This document shows, piece by piece, positions 49,054-57,816 of a DNA stretch of 64,000 nucleotides (position 1 is its first letter; each line of letters opens with the position of its first letter). The position numbers and the translations under genes are program-made. The stretch is from Notoacmeibacter sp. MSK16QG-6 (lineage in GTDB: Bacteria; Pseudomonadota; Alphaproteobacteria; Rhizobiales; Rhizobiaceae): contig NZ_JAMYXM010000001.1 in the NCBI RefSeq assembly GCF_024158145.1, positions 682,001-746,000 of the forward strand, in the 5' to 3' direction. The notes beneath the pieces are model-generated. The model saw nothing but the letters and a program-made list of their open reading frames with translations, was not told where the DNA came from and ran no database searches.

Positions 49054-50226
49054 ATGACAAAGCTACCGGACGATATCGGGATCAATACATTGCTGGCCCA
49101 TGCCGGGCACAACCCCCGGGATTTTCACGGTTTCGTTCAGCCCCCGGTCGTCCATGCCTCGACTGTTCTTTTTCCCGACGCAGAAACCATGCTGGGCCGC
49201 AAGCAGCGCTATACTTACGGCACACGCGGCACGCCCACCACGGATGCGCTGGCGAGCGCCGTGGACGCGCTGGAAGGATCGGCCGGAACAGTTTGCGTAC
49301 CGAGTGGCCTTGCCGCCGTGACGATCCCACTGCTTACATTTCTTTCTGCAGGCGATCACCTTCTCTGTGTCGACAGCGTTTATAATCCCACAAGGCGCTT
49401 TGCCGATGGCCTTCTGACGCGAATGGGGATCGAGACGACCTACTATCCGCCGGAAGTTGGGAAGGCCATAGCGGACTATATGAAGTCGAATACCAAGGTT
49501 GTCTGGACCGAAAGTCCCGGCTCCAACACGTTCGAGATGCAGGACATCCCAGCCATTTGCGAGATCGCGCACGAGCGGAACGCCCTCGTCATGATGGACA
49601 ACACCTGGGCGACGCCGCTCTATTTCAAGCCGCTCGATTTCGGCGTCGATATCTCGGTTCATGCAGCCACCAAATATCCGGGCGGCCATTCGGACGTGCT
49701 GCTCGGCCTCGTCTCGGCTAATGAACAGTGCTGGGAGCAGCTTTACGACACTTTTCTCTGGATGGGCTGCATTGCCGGCCCGGACGATGTCTATCAGGTA
49801 CAACGTGGGTTGAAGACCATGGGTATTCGCCTCGCTCGCCATCAGGAAAGCGCTCTGGAGATCGCCCGCTGGTGTGAAGAGCAGCGGGGTATAGAAGCCG
49901 TGCTGCATCCAGCATTGCAAAGCCATCCGGGGCACGATTTATGGAAGCGGGATTTTTCAGGCTCTTCCGGCCTGTTTTCCATCGTGCTCCAGGGTGAAGG
50001 CCCAAGCGCCGGCGCGGCCTTTCTCGACGCTTTGAAAATCTTCGGTCTCGGCTATAGCTGGGGCGGCCATGAAAGCCTCGCCGTGCTGGTAAATCTGTCC
50101 GATCGAACGGTGACCAAAACCGATTATCGCGGGCCGGTTATCCGGCTCCAGATTGGTCTGGAAGACCCCAAGGATTTGATTGCCGACCTCCAGCGTGGGC
50201 TGGACGCTGTCAGAGCGCTCGGCTGA
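49054..50226 (+). CDS. metC: Cystathionine beta-lyase (Cys/Met metabolism PLP enzyme)
   Basis: PLP enzyme that cleaves cystathionine to homocysteine, pyruvate and ammonia in methionine synthesis. From ATG 49054 (GGAG about nine bases upstream; in-frame TTG 49039 adds five residues) it has 390 aa. The PLP lysine is in SVHAATKYPGGHSDVLLG (about 205), with VWTESPGSNTFEMQDIPAIC and MMDNTWATPLYFKPLDFGVD before it. The C-terminal GYSWGGHESLAVLVN is typical of MetC rather than MetB. Cotranscription with the monooxygenase is possible. Confidence 0.92.
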   Translation: MTKLPDDIGINTLLAHAGHNPRDFHGFVQPPVVHASTVLFPDAETMLGRKQRYTYGTRGTPTTDALASAVDALEGSAGTVCVPSGLAAVTIPLLTFLSAGDHLLCVDSVYNPTRRFADGLLTRMGIETTYYPPEVGKAIADYMKSNTKVVWTESPGSNTFEMQDIPAICEIAHERNALVMMDNTWATPLYFKPLDFGVDISVHAATKYPGGHSDVLLGLVSANEQCWEQLYDTFLWMGCIAGPDDVYQVQRGLKTMGIRLARHQESALEIARWCEEQRGIEAVLHPALQSHPGHDLWKRDFSGSSGLFSIVLQGEGPSAGAAFLDALKIFGLGYSWGGHESLAVLVNLSDRTVTKTDYRGPVIRLQIGLEDPKDLIADLQRGLDAVRALG

Positions 50227-50253
50227 GGCTAAAGGCCTCCTCTTGCACGCACC

Positions 50254-50273
50254 GACATACCGGGTAGTATGTC
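50254..50273. promoter_or_regulatory. Palindromic operator candidate upstream of the beta-oxidation operon
   Basis: GACATAC-CGGGTA-GTATGTC: perfect 7-bp arms with a 6-bp spacer, 84 bp before the first ATG of the operon. Spacing and size fit a TetR-family site. No regulator gene is adjacent. Confidence 0.55.
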
Positions 50274-50356
50274 AGGAGGAGATATCGTAACTTCGTCTGG
50301 CGCTACTCAGTAGGAGAGTTGGAAAGATCGCGATATGCTCCGAGGAGGAGGATTTG

Positions 50357-52453
50357 ATGAGCGATCTCGTGGCCACGCGGATGGAGGGCGATATTGCCGT
50401 CGTCACCATCGACAATCCGCCGGTAAATGCGCTCAGCCACGCGCTGAGGACAGCAATTCACACGGCATTGGAGCGCGCCAAGGGTGATAGCGCCGCTCGT
50501 GCAATCGTCCTGACCGGCGCTGGCCCTACATTTGTGGCGGGCGCGGAGATCAAGGAGTTCGGCAGCGATAAAGCCAAGGCCGATCCTAGCCTGCCTGATT
50601 TGATTGCACTGCTGGAAAGCATCGACAAGCCGACTGTCGCCGCCATTCACGGAACCGCGCTCGGTGGCGGGCTGGAACTCTCCTTCGGCTGTCATTACCG
50701 CGTGGCGCTGGCCGGCTCGAAGGTCGGTTTGCCGGAAATCAACCTCGGCCTCATTCCCGGCGCCGGAGGCACCCAGCGCATGCCGCGGCTGGTCGGGCCG
50801 GAGCGCGCGCTCGACATCATCGTTTCCGGCAAGCCGATTGCGGTTGAGACGGCTCTGAAAGATGGAATCGTCGATGCCGTGTTCGAAAGCGAACTTGTCG
50901 AAAATGCCGTCGCCTTCGCACGGGCCAAGGCGGATAGCGGCGAGACCACCGTCCATATTCGCGACCGTGACGACAAGATCGTCGAGTGGAAAGACGACCC
51001 GGACCGGTTCGACACGGTCATCGCCGAGAAAACAAAGAAGAGCCGTGGCCTCGACGCCCCTGTAGCGGCCGGAAAGGCGGTCAAGGCCGCGCTGACAATG
51101 GGTATCGACGACGGTCTGAAATTCGAGCGCAATCAATTTCTTCGATTGGTCACAGGAGAACAGTCCGAGGCGCAACGCCATATCTTCTTCGCCCAGCGCG
51201 AAGCGACGAAGGTGCCCGGCGTCGGAAAGGACGTGAAACCGCGAACCGTCAAGACAATCGGCGTGATCGGCGCCGGCACGATGGGCGGCGGCATCGCCAT
51301 GTCGATGGCCAATGGCGGCTACGATGTCACGATTCTTGAGATGAACCGCGAGGCGCTCGACAAGGGTCTGGACCGCATCTCGAAGACCTACGACATCTCC
51401 GTCAAACGCGGGTCGATGACCCAGGACGCCAAGGCTAAGCGTATGGCGCGGCTTTCCGGCACGACATCCTATGACGATCTGAGCGATTGCGACCTCATCA
51501 TCGAAGCCGTTTTCGAAGATATCGGCGTCAAGGAAGATGTCTTCGGCAAGCTCGACGGCATCGCCAAAGACGGCGCAATCCTTGCTTCCAACACTTCTTA
51601 TCTCGATGTCGACAGGATCGCGGGATTTACAAAGCGGCCGGACGATGTGCTCGGCACCCACTTCTTCTCGCCAGCCAACGTGATGAAGCTGCTTGAGATC
51701 GTCCGCGGTGAGAAGACCGCGCCAGATGTGGTCGCTACAGCCCTCGAAGTCGGCAAACGCGCAGGCAAGGTTCCGGTGGTCGTCGGCGTCTGTCACGGCT
51801 TCGTCGGCAACCGGATGCTGGAAGCCCGCTCAGCCGAAGCGGAAGACCTGCTGCTGGAAGGCGCGACGCCCGCCCAGGTCGACAAGGCTTTTCGCGATTT
51901 CGGCTGGCCGATGGGTCCCTACCAGATGAGCGACCTCGCCGGCATCGATATCGGATGGCGCAAGCGCCAGGCGCGCGGCGAACGCGCCGAGATCGCCGAT
52001 ACGCTCGCCGAACAGGGCGATTTCGGCCAGAAGACCGGCAAGGGCTATTACAGCTATGAGGACGGCCGGACGCCGGTTCCGCGTGGCGAGACACAGGACA
52101 TTATCGAGCGCGTCGCCAAAGAGAAGGGCGTCGAGCGTCGCGATATTTCAGACGAGGAAATCCTGGAACGGACGCTCTATCCGATGATCAATGAGGGCGC
52201 GAAGATCCTGGAAGAAGGTATCGCGACCCGCCCATCAGATATCGATGTCGTTTGGGTCTATGGCTACGGCTTCCCGGTCGGTAAGGGCGGGCCGATGCAC
52301 TGGGCCGACCGACATGGTCTGGCGAAGATCGTTGAGCGACTTGAGCATTGGGGCAGAGAGACCGGCAAGGATGTCTATACGGTCTCCCCGTTGCTGAAGA
52401 CGCTTGCCGGAGAAGGCGGCAGTTTCGCGGAATACCAGAAACAGGGTGCCTGA
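50357..52453 (+). CDS. Bifunctional enoyl-CoA hydratase / 3-hydroxyacyl-CoA dehydrogenase (FadB/PimF type)
   Basis: Two steps of beta-oxidation on one chain, 698 aa. The N-terminal crotonase domain has the catalytic Glu residues in [19 protein letters not shown] (about 109) and [19 protein letters not shown] (about 129), with [11 protein letters not shown] before them. The NAD-binding dehydrogenase domain begins [20 protein letters not shown] (about 298) and includes [19 protein letters not shown]; the C-terminal dimerisation domain ends near [20 protein letters not shown] strong GAGGAGGAGGA lies before ATG 50357. First gene of an operon with two acyl-CoA dehydrogenases, as in the pim operon of Rhodopseudomonas. 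Confidence 0.94.
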   Translation: MSDLVATRMEGDIAVVTIDNPPVNALSHALRTAIHTALERAKGDSAARAIVLTGAGPTFVAGAEIKEFGSDKAKADPSLPDLIALLESIDKPTVAAIHGTALGGGLELSFGCHYRVALAGSKVGLPEINLGLIPGAGGTQRMPRLVGPERALDIIVSGKPIAVETALKDGIVDAVFESELVENAVAFARAKADSGETTVHIRDRDDKIVEWKDDPDRFDTVIAEKTKKSRGLDAPVAAGKAVKAALTMGIDDGLKFERNQFLRLVTGEQSEAQRHIFFAQREATKVPGVGKDVKPRTVKTIGVIGAGTMGGGIAMSMANGGYDVTILEMNREALDKGLDRISKTYDISVKRGSMTQDAKAKRMARLSGTTSYDDLSDCDLIIEAVFEDIGVKEDVFGKLDGIAKDGAILASNTSYLDVDRIAGFTKRPDDVLGTHFFSPANVMKLLEIVRGEKTAPDVVATALEVGKRAGKVPVVVGVCHGFVGNRMLEARSAEAEDLLLEGATPAQVDKAFRDFGWPMGPYQMSDLAGIDIGWRKRQARGERAEIADTLAEQGDFGQKTGKGYYSYEDGRTPVPRGETQDIIERVAKEKGVERRDISDEEILERTLYPMINEGAKILEEGIATRPSDIDVVWVYGYGFPVGKGGPMHWADRHGLAKIVERLEHWGRETGKDVYTVSPLLKTLAGEGGSFAEYQKQGA

Positions 52454-52498
52454 GCGCACTTGAATTGAGGAGTGCGCCCCGGCGCAGGGAGGTAGACA

Positions 52499-52570
52499 AT
52501 GGTCGAAGCCGTCATAACCATGTGCGTCGGCGGCGGCATGGGCGCAGCCGGGCTGATCGAAATCGTCTGA
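52499..52570 (+). pseudogene. Thiolase remnant: 23-codon frame joining N-terminal and C-terminal ends
   Basis: An intact mini-frame of 23 codons with its own ribosome-binding site (GGGAGG, five to seven bases before the ATG). Its first six residues, MVEAVI, match the usual start of acyl-CoA thiolases (MxEAVIVSTARTPIG), and its last seventeen, TMCVGGGMGAAGLIEIV, match the C-terminal end (CxGGGMG, with the active-site Cys). The roughly 370 residues between are missing without a frame change. It stands between the hydratase/dehydrogenase and the acyl-CoA dehydrogenase genes, where pim-type operons carry the thiolase pimB. Best read as an in-frame deletion scar; it cannot be an active enzyme. Confidence 0.8.
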
Positions 52571-52585
52571 CGGAGGAAAGGTTCA

Positions 52586-53791
52586 ATGGATTTGAAATTG
52601 AGCGACGAGCAGCGCGCTTTTCGCGACGAGGTCCGCACCTTTTTCAAGGAAAACGTACCGGACGATATTCGTGAAACGATGGTCGAGAGCGGCCATCCGT
52701 CCAAGGAGCAGTTCCAGCGCTGGACGAAGATCCTGGCCGACAAGGGCTGGGGCGCGCCGCATTGGCCCGAGGAACATGGCGGCACGGGCTGGGGCCCGGT
52801 CGAACAATACATCTTCCTGGAAGAGTTGCAGGCCTATCCCGCGCCAGCTCCCCTGCCCTTCGGCGTCAACATGGTCGGCCCTGTCATATATACGTTCGGA
52901 AACGAGGAGCAGAAGCAGACCTATCTGCCGCGCATTCTCGATCTGACCGACTGGTGGTGCCAGGGCTTCTCCGAGCCGGGCGCGGGCTCCGACCTCGCTT
53001 CGCTAAAGACGCGCGCGGTGAAGGAAGGCGATTACTACATCGTCAACGGCCAGAAGACCTGGACAACGTTGGCACAGCATGCGGACTGGATTTTCTGTCT
53101 GGTGCGCACCGACCCCGACGCCGACAAGCCGCAAAAGGGTATTTCCTTCCTGCTCATCGACATGAAGAGCGAGGGCATCACCGTGCGTCCGATCCAGACC
53201 GCCGATGGCGGAGTCGAGGTCAATGAAGTGTTCTTCGACGATGTGAAAGTGCCGGTCGAGAACCTCGTCGGCGAGGAAAACAAGGGTTGGGATTACGCCA
53301 AGTTCCTGCTCGGCAATGAGCGGACGAACATTGCCCGGATCGGCATGAGCAAGCATGCCGCCAAACGCATCCGCGAGCTCGCTGGCATTGAACTCGCCGG
53401 CGGCAAGCCGCTGATCGAGGATCGCCGTTTCGCCGAAAAGCTGGCATTACTGGAGATCGACCTGAAATCGCTGGAGATCACCCAGATGCGGGTCGTCGCC
53501 GATGACGCCAAGAACCCGAATGCGAAAACGCCGAACCCGGCCTCGTCCATCCTCAAGATCAAGGGCAGCGAAATCCAGCAGCGTTGCACCGAGTTGCTGA
53601 TGGAGGTGATGGGGCCTTATGCCGCGCCGCGCCAGCATGACGACTATCTCGGCCATAACGAGCCGCCAATCGGCCCGGACTATGCGGCCCATGCGGCACC
53701 GAACTATTTCAACTACCGCAAGGTCTCGATCTATGGCGGGTCAAACGAAATCCAGAAGAACATTATCGCCAAGGCGGTGCTCGGTTTCTGA
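52586..53791 (+). CDS. Acyl-CoA dehydrogenase, large-subunit (PimC) type
   Basis: FAD enzyme that makes the 2,3-double bond in acyl-CoA, 401 aa. Domains in order: N-terminal helical (MDLKLSDEQRAFRDEVRTFF), middle beta (WWCQGFSEPGAGSDLASLKT; NGQKTWTTLAQHADWIFCLV), C-terminal helical ending VSIYGGSNEIQKNIIAKAVL with the flavin-contacting GGSNEIQ. The pairing with a second, smaller dehydrogenase at 53829 is like PimC/PimD, thought to act as a heteromer on dicarboxyl-CoA. GGAGGAAAGG precedes the ATG. The 15 bp after the thiolase remnant may be translated by reinitiation. Confidence 0.93.
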   Translation: MDLKLSDEQRAFRDEVRTFFKENVPDDIRETMVESGHPSKEQFQRWTKILADKGWGAPHWPEEHGGTGWGPVEQYIFLEELQAYPAPAPLPFGVNMVGPVIYTFGNEEQKQTYLPRILDLTDWWCQGFSEPGAGSDLASLKTRAVKEGDYYIVNGQKTWTTLAQHADWIFCLVRTDPDADKPQKGISFLLIDMKSEGITVRPIQTADGGVEVNEVFFDDVKVPVENLVGEENKGWDYAKFLLGNERTNIARIGMSKHAAKRIRELAGIELAGGKPLIEDRRFAEKLALLEIDLKSLEITQMRVVADDAKNPNAKTPNPASSILKIKGSEIQQRCTELLMEVMGPYAAPRQHDDYLGHNEPPIGPDYAAHAAPNYFNYRKVSIYGGSNEIQKNIIAKAVLGF

Positions 53792-53828
53792 GTCCGTCTG
53801 ACGCGACTGCGAATGGAGGAATGATCGA

Positions 53829-54977
53829 ATGGATTTCGATCTCACCGAAGAACAATCGATGCTCAAGGACAGTCTCGACCGACTGCTGTCCGACAAATAC
53901 GGTTTCGAGGATCGCGAAAAGATCCGCAAAGGCGAGCCGGGCTGGTCGAAGGATGTCTGGAGCCAGCTCGCCGAGCTCGGCCTTCTGATGCTGCCCTTCG
54001 CCGAGGAGGACGGCGGTTTCGGCGGCGGGCCGGAAGACGTCATGATCGCCATGGAAAGTCTTGGCGGCGTTCTCTCACTGGAGCCGTTCCTTGCGACAGT
54101 TGTCCTGGCGGGCGGCATGCTGCGCGAAGCAGGCACAGGCGAGCAGCGCGGCGAACTGGTGCCGCGGATCGTCGGCGGTGAACTCATCATGGCGCTGGCG
54201 CATTGCGAGCGCGGGGCGCGCTACACGCTGAGCCATGTCGAAACGACAGCAAAGAAGGACGGTGACAGCTATGTGCTGAACGGCGAGAAGAGTCTTGTCT
54301 TGCATGGCGCCGATGCCGGTAAGTTCATTGTCTCGGCTCGGACCTCCGGCGAGACAGGCGATGAAGACGGTATCAGTCTTTTTCTCGTCGATGCGGACGC
54401 AGACGGCATCTCTCGCCGTGGTTACAGGCTGCAGGACGACCGACCCGCCGCCGAGATCACGCTATCGGACGTTAAAGTGCCGGCTTCGGCGCTTCTGGGC
54501 GAAGAGGGCCAGGGCTACGGCGCTCTTGCAAAGGTGCACGATCAGGCGATTGCTGCTTTGGCCGGCGAGGCGGTTGGCCTTCTGACACGCATTCTGGCGA
54601 CGACCACGCAATATCTGAAGGATCGCAAGCAGTTCGGTGTACCGATCGCGAAGTTCCAAGTCTTGCAGCATGATAGCGTCGACATCTTTATCGCGCTGGA
54701 GCAGATGCGCTCGATTGCGATGTACGCGACGGCGGAAGCCGGCAGTGACGAAGTGGCTGAACGGGCGCGGGCTGCGGCGGCAGCAAAGGTCATGATGGGC
54801 CAGGAGGGACGGAAGGCCGCTGAGACGGCCATCCAGCTCCATGGCGGTGTCGGCGTCACCATGGAATATGCGATCAGCCATTATTTCAAACGCGTGACCG
54901 TCAACGACATGCTGTTCGGCAATGCAGACCACCATATAAGCCGGCTGGCGGAGATGGGATCGCTTCTTGATCCTTAG
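53829..54977 (+). CDS. Acyl-CoA dehydrogenase, small-subunit (PimD) type
   Basis: Second dehydrogenase of the operon, 382 aa. It starts MDFDLTEEQSMLKDSLDRLL and has the middle-domain parts VLNGEKSLVLHGADAGKFIV and GYRLQDDRPAAEITLSDVKV. The C-terminus IQLHGGVGVTMEYAISHYFK carries the family segment, followed by MLFGNADHHISRLAEMGSLL. The first 30 residues resemble the PimD type, and the sequence is more divergent than the 52586 gene, as expected of the partner subunit. GGAGGA is just upstream of the ATG. A strong terminator follows at 55013. Confidence 0.92.
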   Translation: MDFDLTEEQSMLKDSLDRLLSDKYGFEDREKIRKGEPGWSKDVWSQLAELGLLMLPFAEEDGGFGGGPEDVMIAMESLGGVLSLEPFLATVVLAGGMLREAGTGEQRGELVPRIVGGELIMALAHCERGARYTLSHVETTAKKDGDSYVLNGEKSLVLHGADAGKFIVSARTSGETGDEDGISLFLVDADADGISRRGYRLQDDRPAAEITLSDVKVPASALLGEEGQGYGALAKVHDQAIAALAGEAVGLLTRILATTTQYLKDRKQFGVPIAKFQVLQHDSVDIFIALEQMRSIAMYATAEAGSDEVAERARAAAAAKVMMGQEGRKAAETAIQLHGGVGVTMEYAISHYFKRVTVNDMLFGNADHHISRLAEMGSLLDP

Positions 54978-55012
54978 ACGATCGGACCAGACTGGCGGTT
55001 CTGGATTAGCAG

Positions 55013-55041
55013 GCGCGGCTTTTCTGCCGCGCTTTTCTTTT
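55013..55041 (+). terminator. Rho-independent terminator of the beta-oxidation operon
   Basis: GCGCGGC-TTTTCT-GCCGCGC, a perfect 7-bp GC stem, followed by TTTTCTTTT. Closes the operon that starts at 50357. Confidence 0.9.
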
Positions 55042-55084
55042 GCGTCAAAACCCGACTGTCGTGGTCTTGAAAGAGTTCTCCATA

Positions 55085-55110
55085 TAACATATAGAAAATT
55101 TCATATGTTA
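55085..55110. promoter_or_regulatory. AT-rich inverted repeat upstream of the YeeE pair
   Basis: TAACATAT-N10-ATATGTTA: perfect 8-bp arms, 23 bp before the first YeeE ATG, with a GAAAATTTC core between. The AT-rich dyad in front of YeeE and BLH-type genes is like operators of the ArsR-type repressor BigR. No ArsR gene is seen nearby. Confidence 0.55.
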
Positions 55111-55132
55111 AAAATTCCAGCAGGGGCAGTCT

Positions 55133-55570
55133 ATGGAATTTATGCCAACGGATTTTACGCCGTGGTTGTCTCTTGGCGGCGGCGTTCTCATCGGTCTATC
55201 CGCCGTCTTTCTCATGGCGTTCAACGGCCGCATTGCCGGGATGACAAGCATCCTCTCCATTCTGGTCAAGCCGCGTGACTGGGCAGACCAGCCATGGAAA
55301 TTCGCCTTTCTCGCAGCGGCTATCGCCGCGCCGCTCGTCCTTTTCATGTCCGGCTACGACATTGCGGTTCAAGTGCCGGCGTCGGCGCCTTTGCTCGTAA
55401 TCGGTGGCTTGCTCGTCGGGATCGGCACGATGCTGGGTAGCGGCTGCACGTCGGGTCATGGCGTCTGCGGCAATGCCCGCCTCTCGCCCCGTTCCATGGC
55501 CGCGACGGCGACGTTTCTCGGCTTCGCGGTCGTAACGGTGTTCATGATACGCCTGATCACGGGAGCTTAA
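55133..55570 (+). CDS. YeeE/YedE family sulfur transporter half (PmpA-like)
   Basis: Half-size membrane protein of 145 aa with four hydrophobic helices from the YeeE/YedE (sulf_transp) family, linked to uptake or exchange of thiosulfate or sulfane sulfur. The Cys motif is GSGCTSGHGVCGNARLSPRS at about 102-121, preceded by LVIGGLLVGIGTMLG. AGGGG lies upstream of the ATG. A second half-transporter starts six bp after the stop, so the pair equals one full YeeE-like unit, as in PmpA/PmpB. Regulated perhaps by the inverted repeat upstream. Confidence 0.88.
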   Translation: MEFMPTDFTPWLSLGGGVLIGLSAVFLMAFNGRIAGMTSILSILVKPRDWADQPWKFAFLAAAIAAPLVLFMSGYDIAVQVPASAPLLVIGGLLVGIGTMLGSGCTSGHGVCGNARLSPRSMAATATFLGFAVVTVFMIRLITGA

Positions 55571-55575
55571 AGATA

Positions 55576-56016
55576 ATGATCCGTCAGATCTTTGCCGGCA
55601 TCATAGCCGGTGTTCTCTTCGGCCTCGGCATCGCACTTTCCGGCATGATCAATCCTGCCAAAGTCATCAGCTTCTTCGACATCGCTGGTGACTGGGATCC
55701 GTCTCTCATCTTTGTCATGGGCGGAGCGTTGGCGACGGCTTTCGTCGGCTACCGTGTGATATTCGGCAATTGGTCGCATCCGGTGTTCGACACAGAATTT
55801 CACCTGCCCGACGCAAAAGCGATCGATACCCGCCTCATAAGCGGCGCAGCCATTTTCGGCGTAGGCTGGGGAATTGCCGGTTTCTGCCCGGGCGGCTCCC
55901 CGCCGGCGGTGCTTCTCAATCCTGCGCCCACCCTTCTTTTTATCGGCTCGCTGCTGGCCGGCAACGTCATTGCGCGCCTGTTCATCGCACCGCGTTTTCA
56001 GGATACGAAGGCTTGA
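55576..56016 (+). CDS. YeeE/YedE family sulfur transporter half (PmpB-like)
   Basis: Second half-transporter of 146 aa with four hydrophobic helices. Typical segments are LFGLGIALSGMINPAKVISF near the N-terminus and GVGWGIAGFCPGGSPPAVLL with the conserved Cys-Pro-Gly at about residue 103. It starts six bp after the first half and is followed by the BLH-type gene after 67 bp, so the three form one operon. The membrane position and sulfur role are inferred from family and neighbours. Confidence 0.88.
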   Translation: MIRQIFAGIIAGVLFGLGIALSGMINPAKVISFFDIAGDWDPSLIFVMGGALATAFVGYRVIFGNWSHPVFDTEFHLPDAKAIDTRLISGAAIFGVGWGIAGFCPGGSPPAVLLNPAPTLLFIGSLLAGNVIARLFIAPRFQDTKA

Positions 56017-56083
56017 GAAGGTTCTGCTGACAGGCGATAAGGTACGGGATCAAACGCGTCTTATCTCCAAGGATCAAGGACAG

Positions 56084-56419
56084 ATGGATCTCCGCTACCT
56101 CACTGAAGATCTGGCCGTTGCGGGCCAGATTTCGCCAAACGATATTCCCGTCATTGCCGGTCAGGGCTTTCGCTCAGTCGTCTGCAACAGGCCGGACAGC
56201 GAGGATGGCGCCGTAGCGCATCAAGAGGTGGAGAGCGCGGCATCGCAAGCCGGCCTGCAGTTTCGTTATATTCCGGTCGTCTCGGGCGGTATCGTCGCCG
56301 ATAATGTCACGGATATGGGCGAAGCGCTGAAAGATCTACCGAAGCCGGTTCTCGCCTACTGCCGATCCGGCGCGCGCTGCACCAATCTCTTCGCACTGAC
56401 CAAGCAGGCCGGCTACTAA
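56084..56419 (+). CDS. BLH-type phosphatase-like protein (DUF442 / TIGR01244 family)
   Basis: Small cytosolic protein of 111 aa, the stand-alone form of the N-terminal domain of beta-lactamase-hydrolase-like (BLH) proteins. It opens MDLRYLTEDLAVAGQISPND and has the dual-specificity-phosphatase-like loop VLAYCRSGARCTNLFAL with Cys and Arg of the C-x5-R motif at about 92-98, plus an extra Cys after it. In Xylella and Agrobacterium BLH proteins act in hydrogen sulfide detoxification under BigR control; here the sulfur dioxygenase domain is missing. AAGGA is before the ATG at 56084; the longer frame upstream overlaps YeeE. Confidence 0.85.
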   Translation: MDLRYLTEDLAVAGQISPNDIPVIAGQGFRSVVCNRPDSEDGAVAHQEVESAASQAGLQFRYIPVVSGGIVADNVTDMGEALKDLPKPVLAYCRSGARCTNLFALTKQAGY

Positions 56420-56493
56420 CCGGCAGGATTCAGGATACATCGCGTTCGCCGAAAAATCTTACGGCCGTCTTTAGCGTCCGCCTGCTTGCTCAC

Positions 56494-57816
56494 TCAGAAG
56501 ACCCGAAGAAGCCCCAGCGTCAGAATGGGGAAAGCGACGAGTATGACGACCCGGATAAGGTCGGATGCGACGAAGGGCAGCACACCCACGAAAGTCTGAC
56601 GGATCGGGATTTCTCTCTTCGCCATCGAATTGATGATGAAGAGGTTCATGCCGACTGGTGGCGTGATCAGCCCCACCTCCACGACAATCAGCGCCAGAAT
56701 GCCGAACCAGATGGAGAAATCCTCCACACTCATCCCGAAATCGAGTTGCGTCACGATGGGGTAGAAGATCGGGATGGTCAGCAGGATCATGGAAAGCGAG
56801 TCCATGACGCAGCCCATCAGCAGATAGAAGACCAGGATGATGATGAGCACCACCATTGGTGCGAAGCCCTGATCCGTCACCCAGGCAGCCGCCTCCTGAG
56901 GCACCTGCGTAAGCGCCAGGAAGCCGTTGTAGATACCCGCACCGAGCACGATGAGGAAGATCATCGCCGTCGCCGATGCTGTGGCCAGAATGCTTTCGGA
57001 GAAGGTCCGCCAGTTCATTCCGCCATTGAAGAGTGCGATCAGCCCAGTGCCGGCGGCGCCGACGGCCGCGCCTTCCGTCGGCGTAAACCAGCCGCCATAA
57101 ATGCCGCCGACCACCAGAAGGAAAATCACGAGTACGGGCCAGACTTCACCAAGTGCAATGAAGCGCTCACGGTACGAGACTCGGTCGCGCAGGCCCGCGC
57201 TATCTGGCTTCAGCCGCACATAGATGGAGATCGTAATCATGTAGCCGATGGCCGCCAGAATGCCCGGAATAAAGGCTGCCACGAACAGTTTGGCGATGTT
57301 CTGCTCTGTCAGAATGGCGTAGATGACGAGGATAACGGAGGGCGGGATAAGAATGCCGAGCGTACCGCCTGCCGCGAGTGTGCCGGACGCCAGTGCGCCG
57401 CTATAGCCATAGCGGCGCAGTTCCGGCAGTGCGACCTGTCCCATGGTCGCGGCAGTGGCCAGAGATGATCCGCAGATCGCTCCGAAGCCGGCGCAGGCGC
57501 CGACAGCAGCCATTGCGACGCCGCCCTTGCGATGACCGAGCCAGACCTCGGCGGATTTGAACAGGCTCTGGCTCATGCCGCCCAGCGTGGCGAATTGGCC
57601 CATGAGCAGAAAAAGCGGGACAATGGACAGCGAGTAGGAGGAGAAGGTGGTGTAGGTCTCGCTCTTCAGCTTGGCGAGGATCATGAGGGTCGATCCGCCG
57701 ACCATCCACGAGCCGCAGAAACCGACGACCAGCATGGCCAGGCCGATCGGCATACGCAGGAAAATCAGAAGCAGAAGAACCGGAAACGACCAAAGGCCGA
57801 GTTCGAGATTTGTCAA
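56494..57816 (-). CDS. dctM: TRAP transporter large permease (DctM)
   Basis: Large membrane subunit of a TRAP transporter, 440 aa with about twelve helices, which moves a carboxylate or related solute with Na+. Family segments are FLLMGQFATLGGMSQSLFKS near 75, GGTLGILIPPSVILVIYAIL near 155, the central FTPTEGAAVGAAGTGLIALF and VGLITPPVGMNLFIINSMAK near 385. The start overlaps the dctQ stop by four bases (ATGA). Substrate unknown from sequence. Confidence 0.94.
   Translation of the reverse strand: MTNLELGLWSFPVLLLLIFLRMPIGLAMLVVGFCGSWMVGGSTLMILAKLKSETYTTFSSYSLSIVPLFLLMGQFATLGGMSQSLFKSAEVWLGHRKGGVAMAAVGACAGFGAICGSSLATAATMGQVALPELRRYGYSGALASGTLAAGGTLGILIPPSVILVIYAILTEQNIAKLFVAAFIPGILAAIGYMITISIYVRLKPDSAGLRDRVSYRERFIALGEVWPVLVIFLLVVGGIYGGWFTPTEGAAVGAAGTGLIALFNGGMNWRTFSESILATASATAMIFLIVLGAGIYNGFLALTQVPQEAAAWVTDQGFAPMVVLIIILVFYLLMGCVMDSLSMILLTIPIFYPIVTQLDFGMSVEDFSIWFGILALIVVEVGLITPPVGMNLFIINSMAKREIPIRQTFVGVLPFVASDLIRVVILVAFPILTLGLLRVF

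Noticed and set aside
50303-51796. 497-codon open frame on the minus strand
   Set aside because: Antisense to the bifunctional hydratase/dehydrogenase gene, with no ribosome-binding site or recognisable domain.
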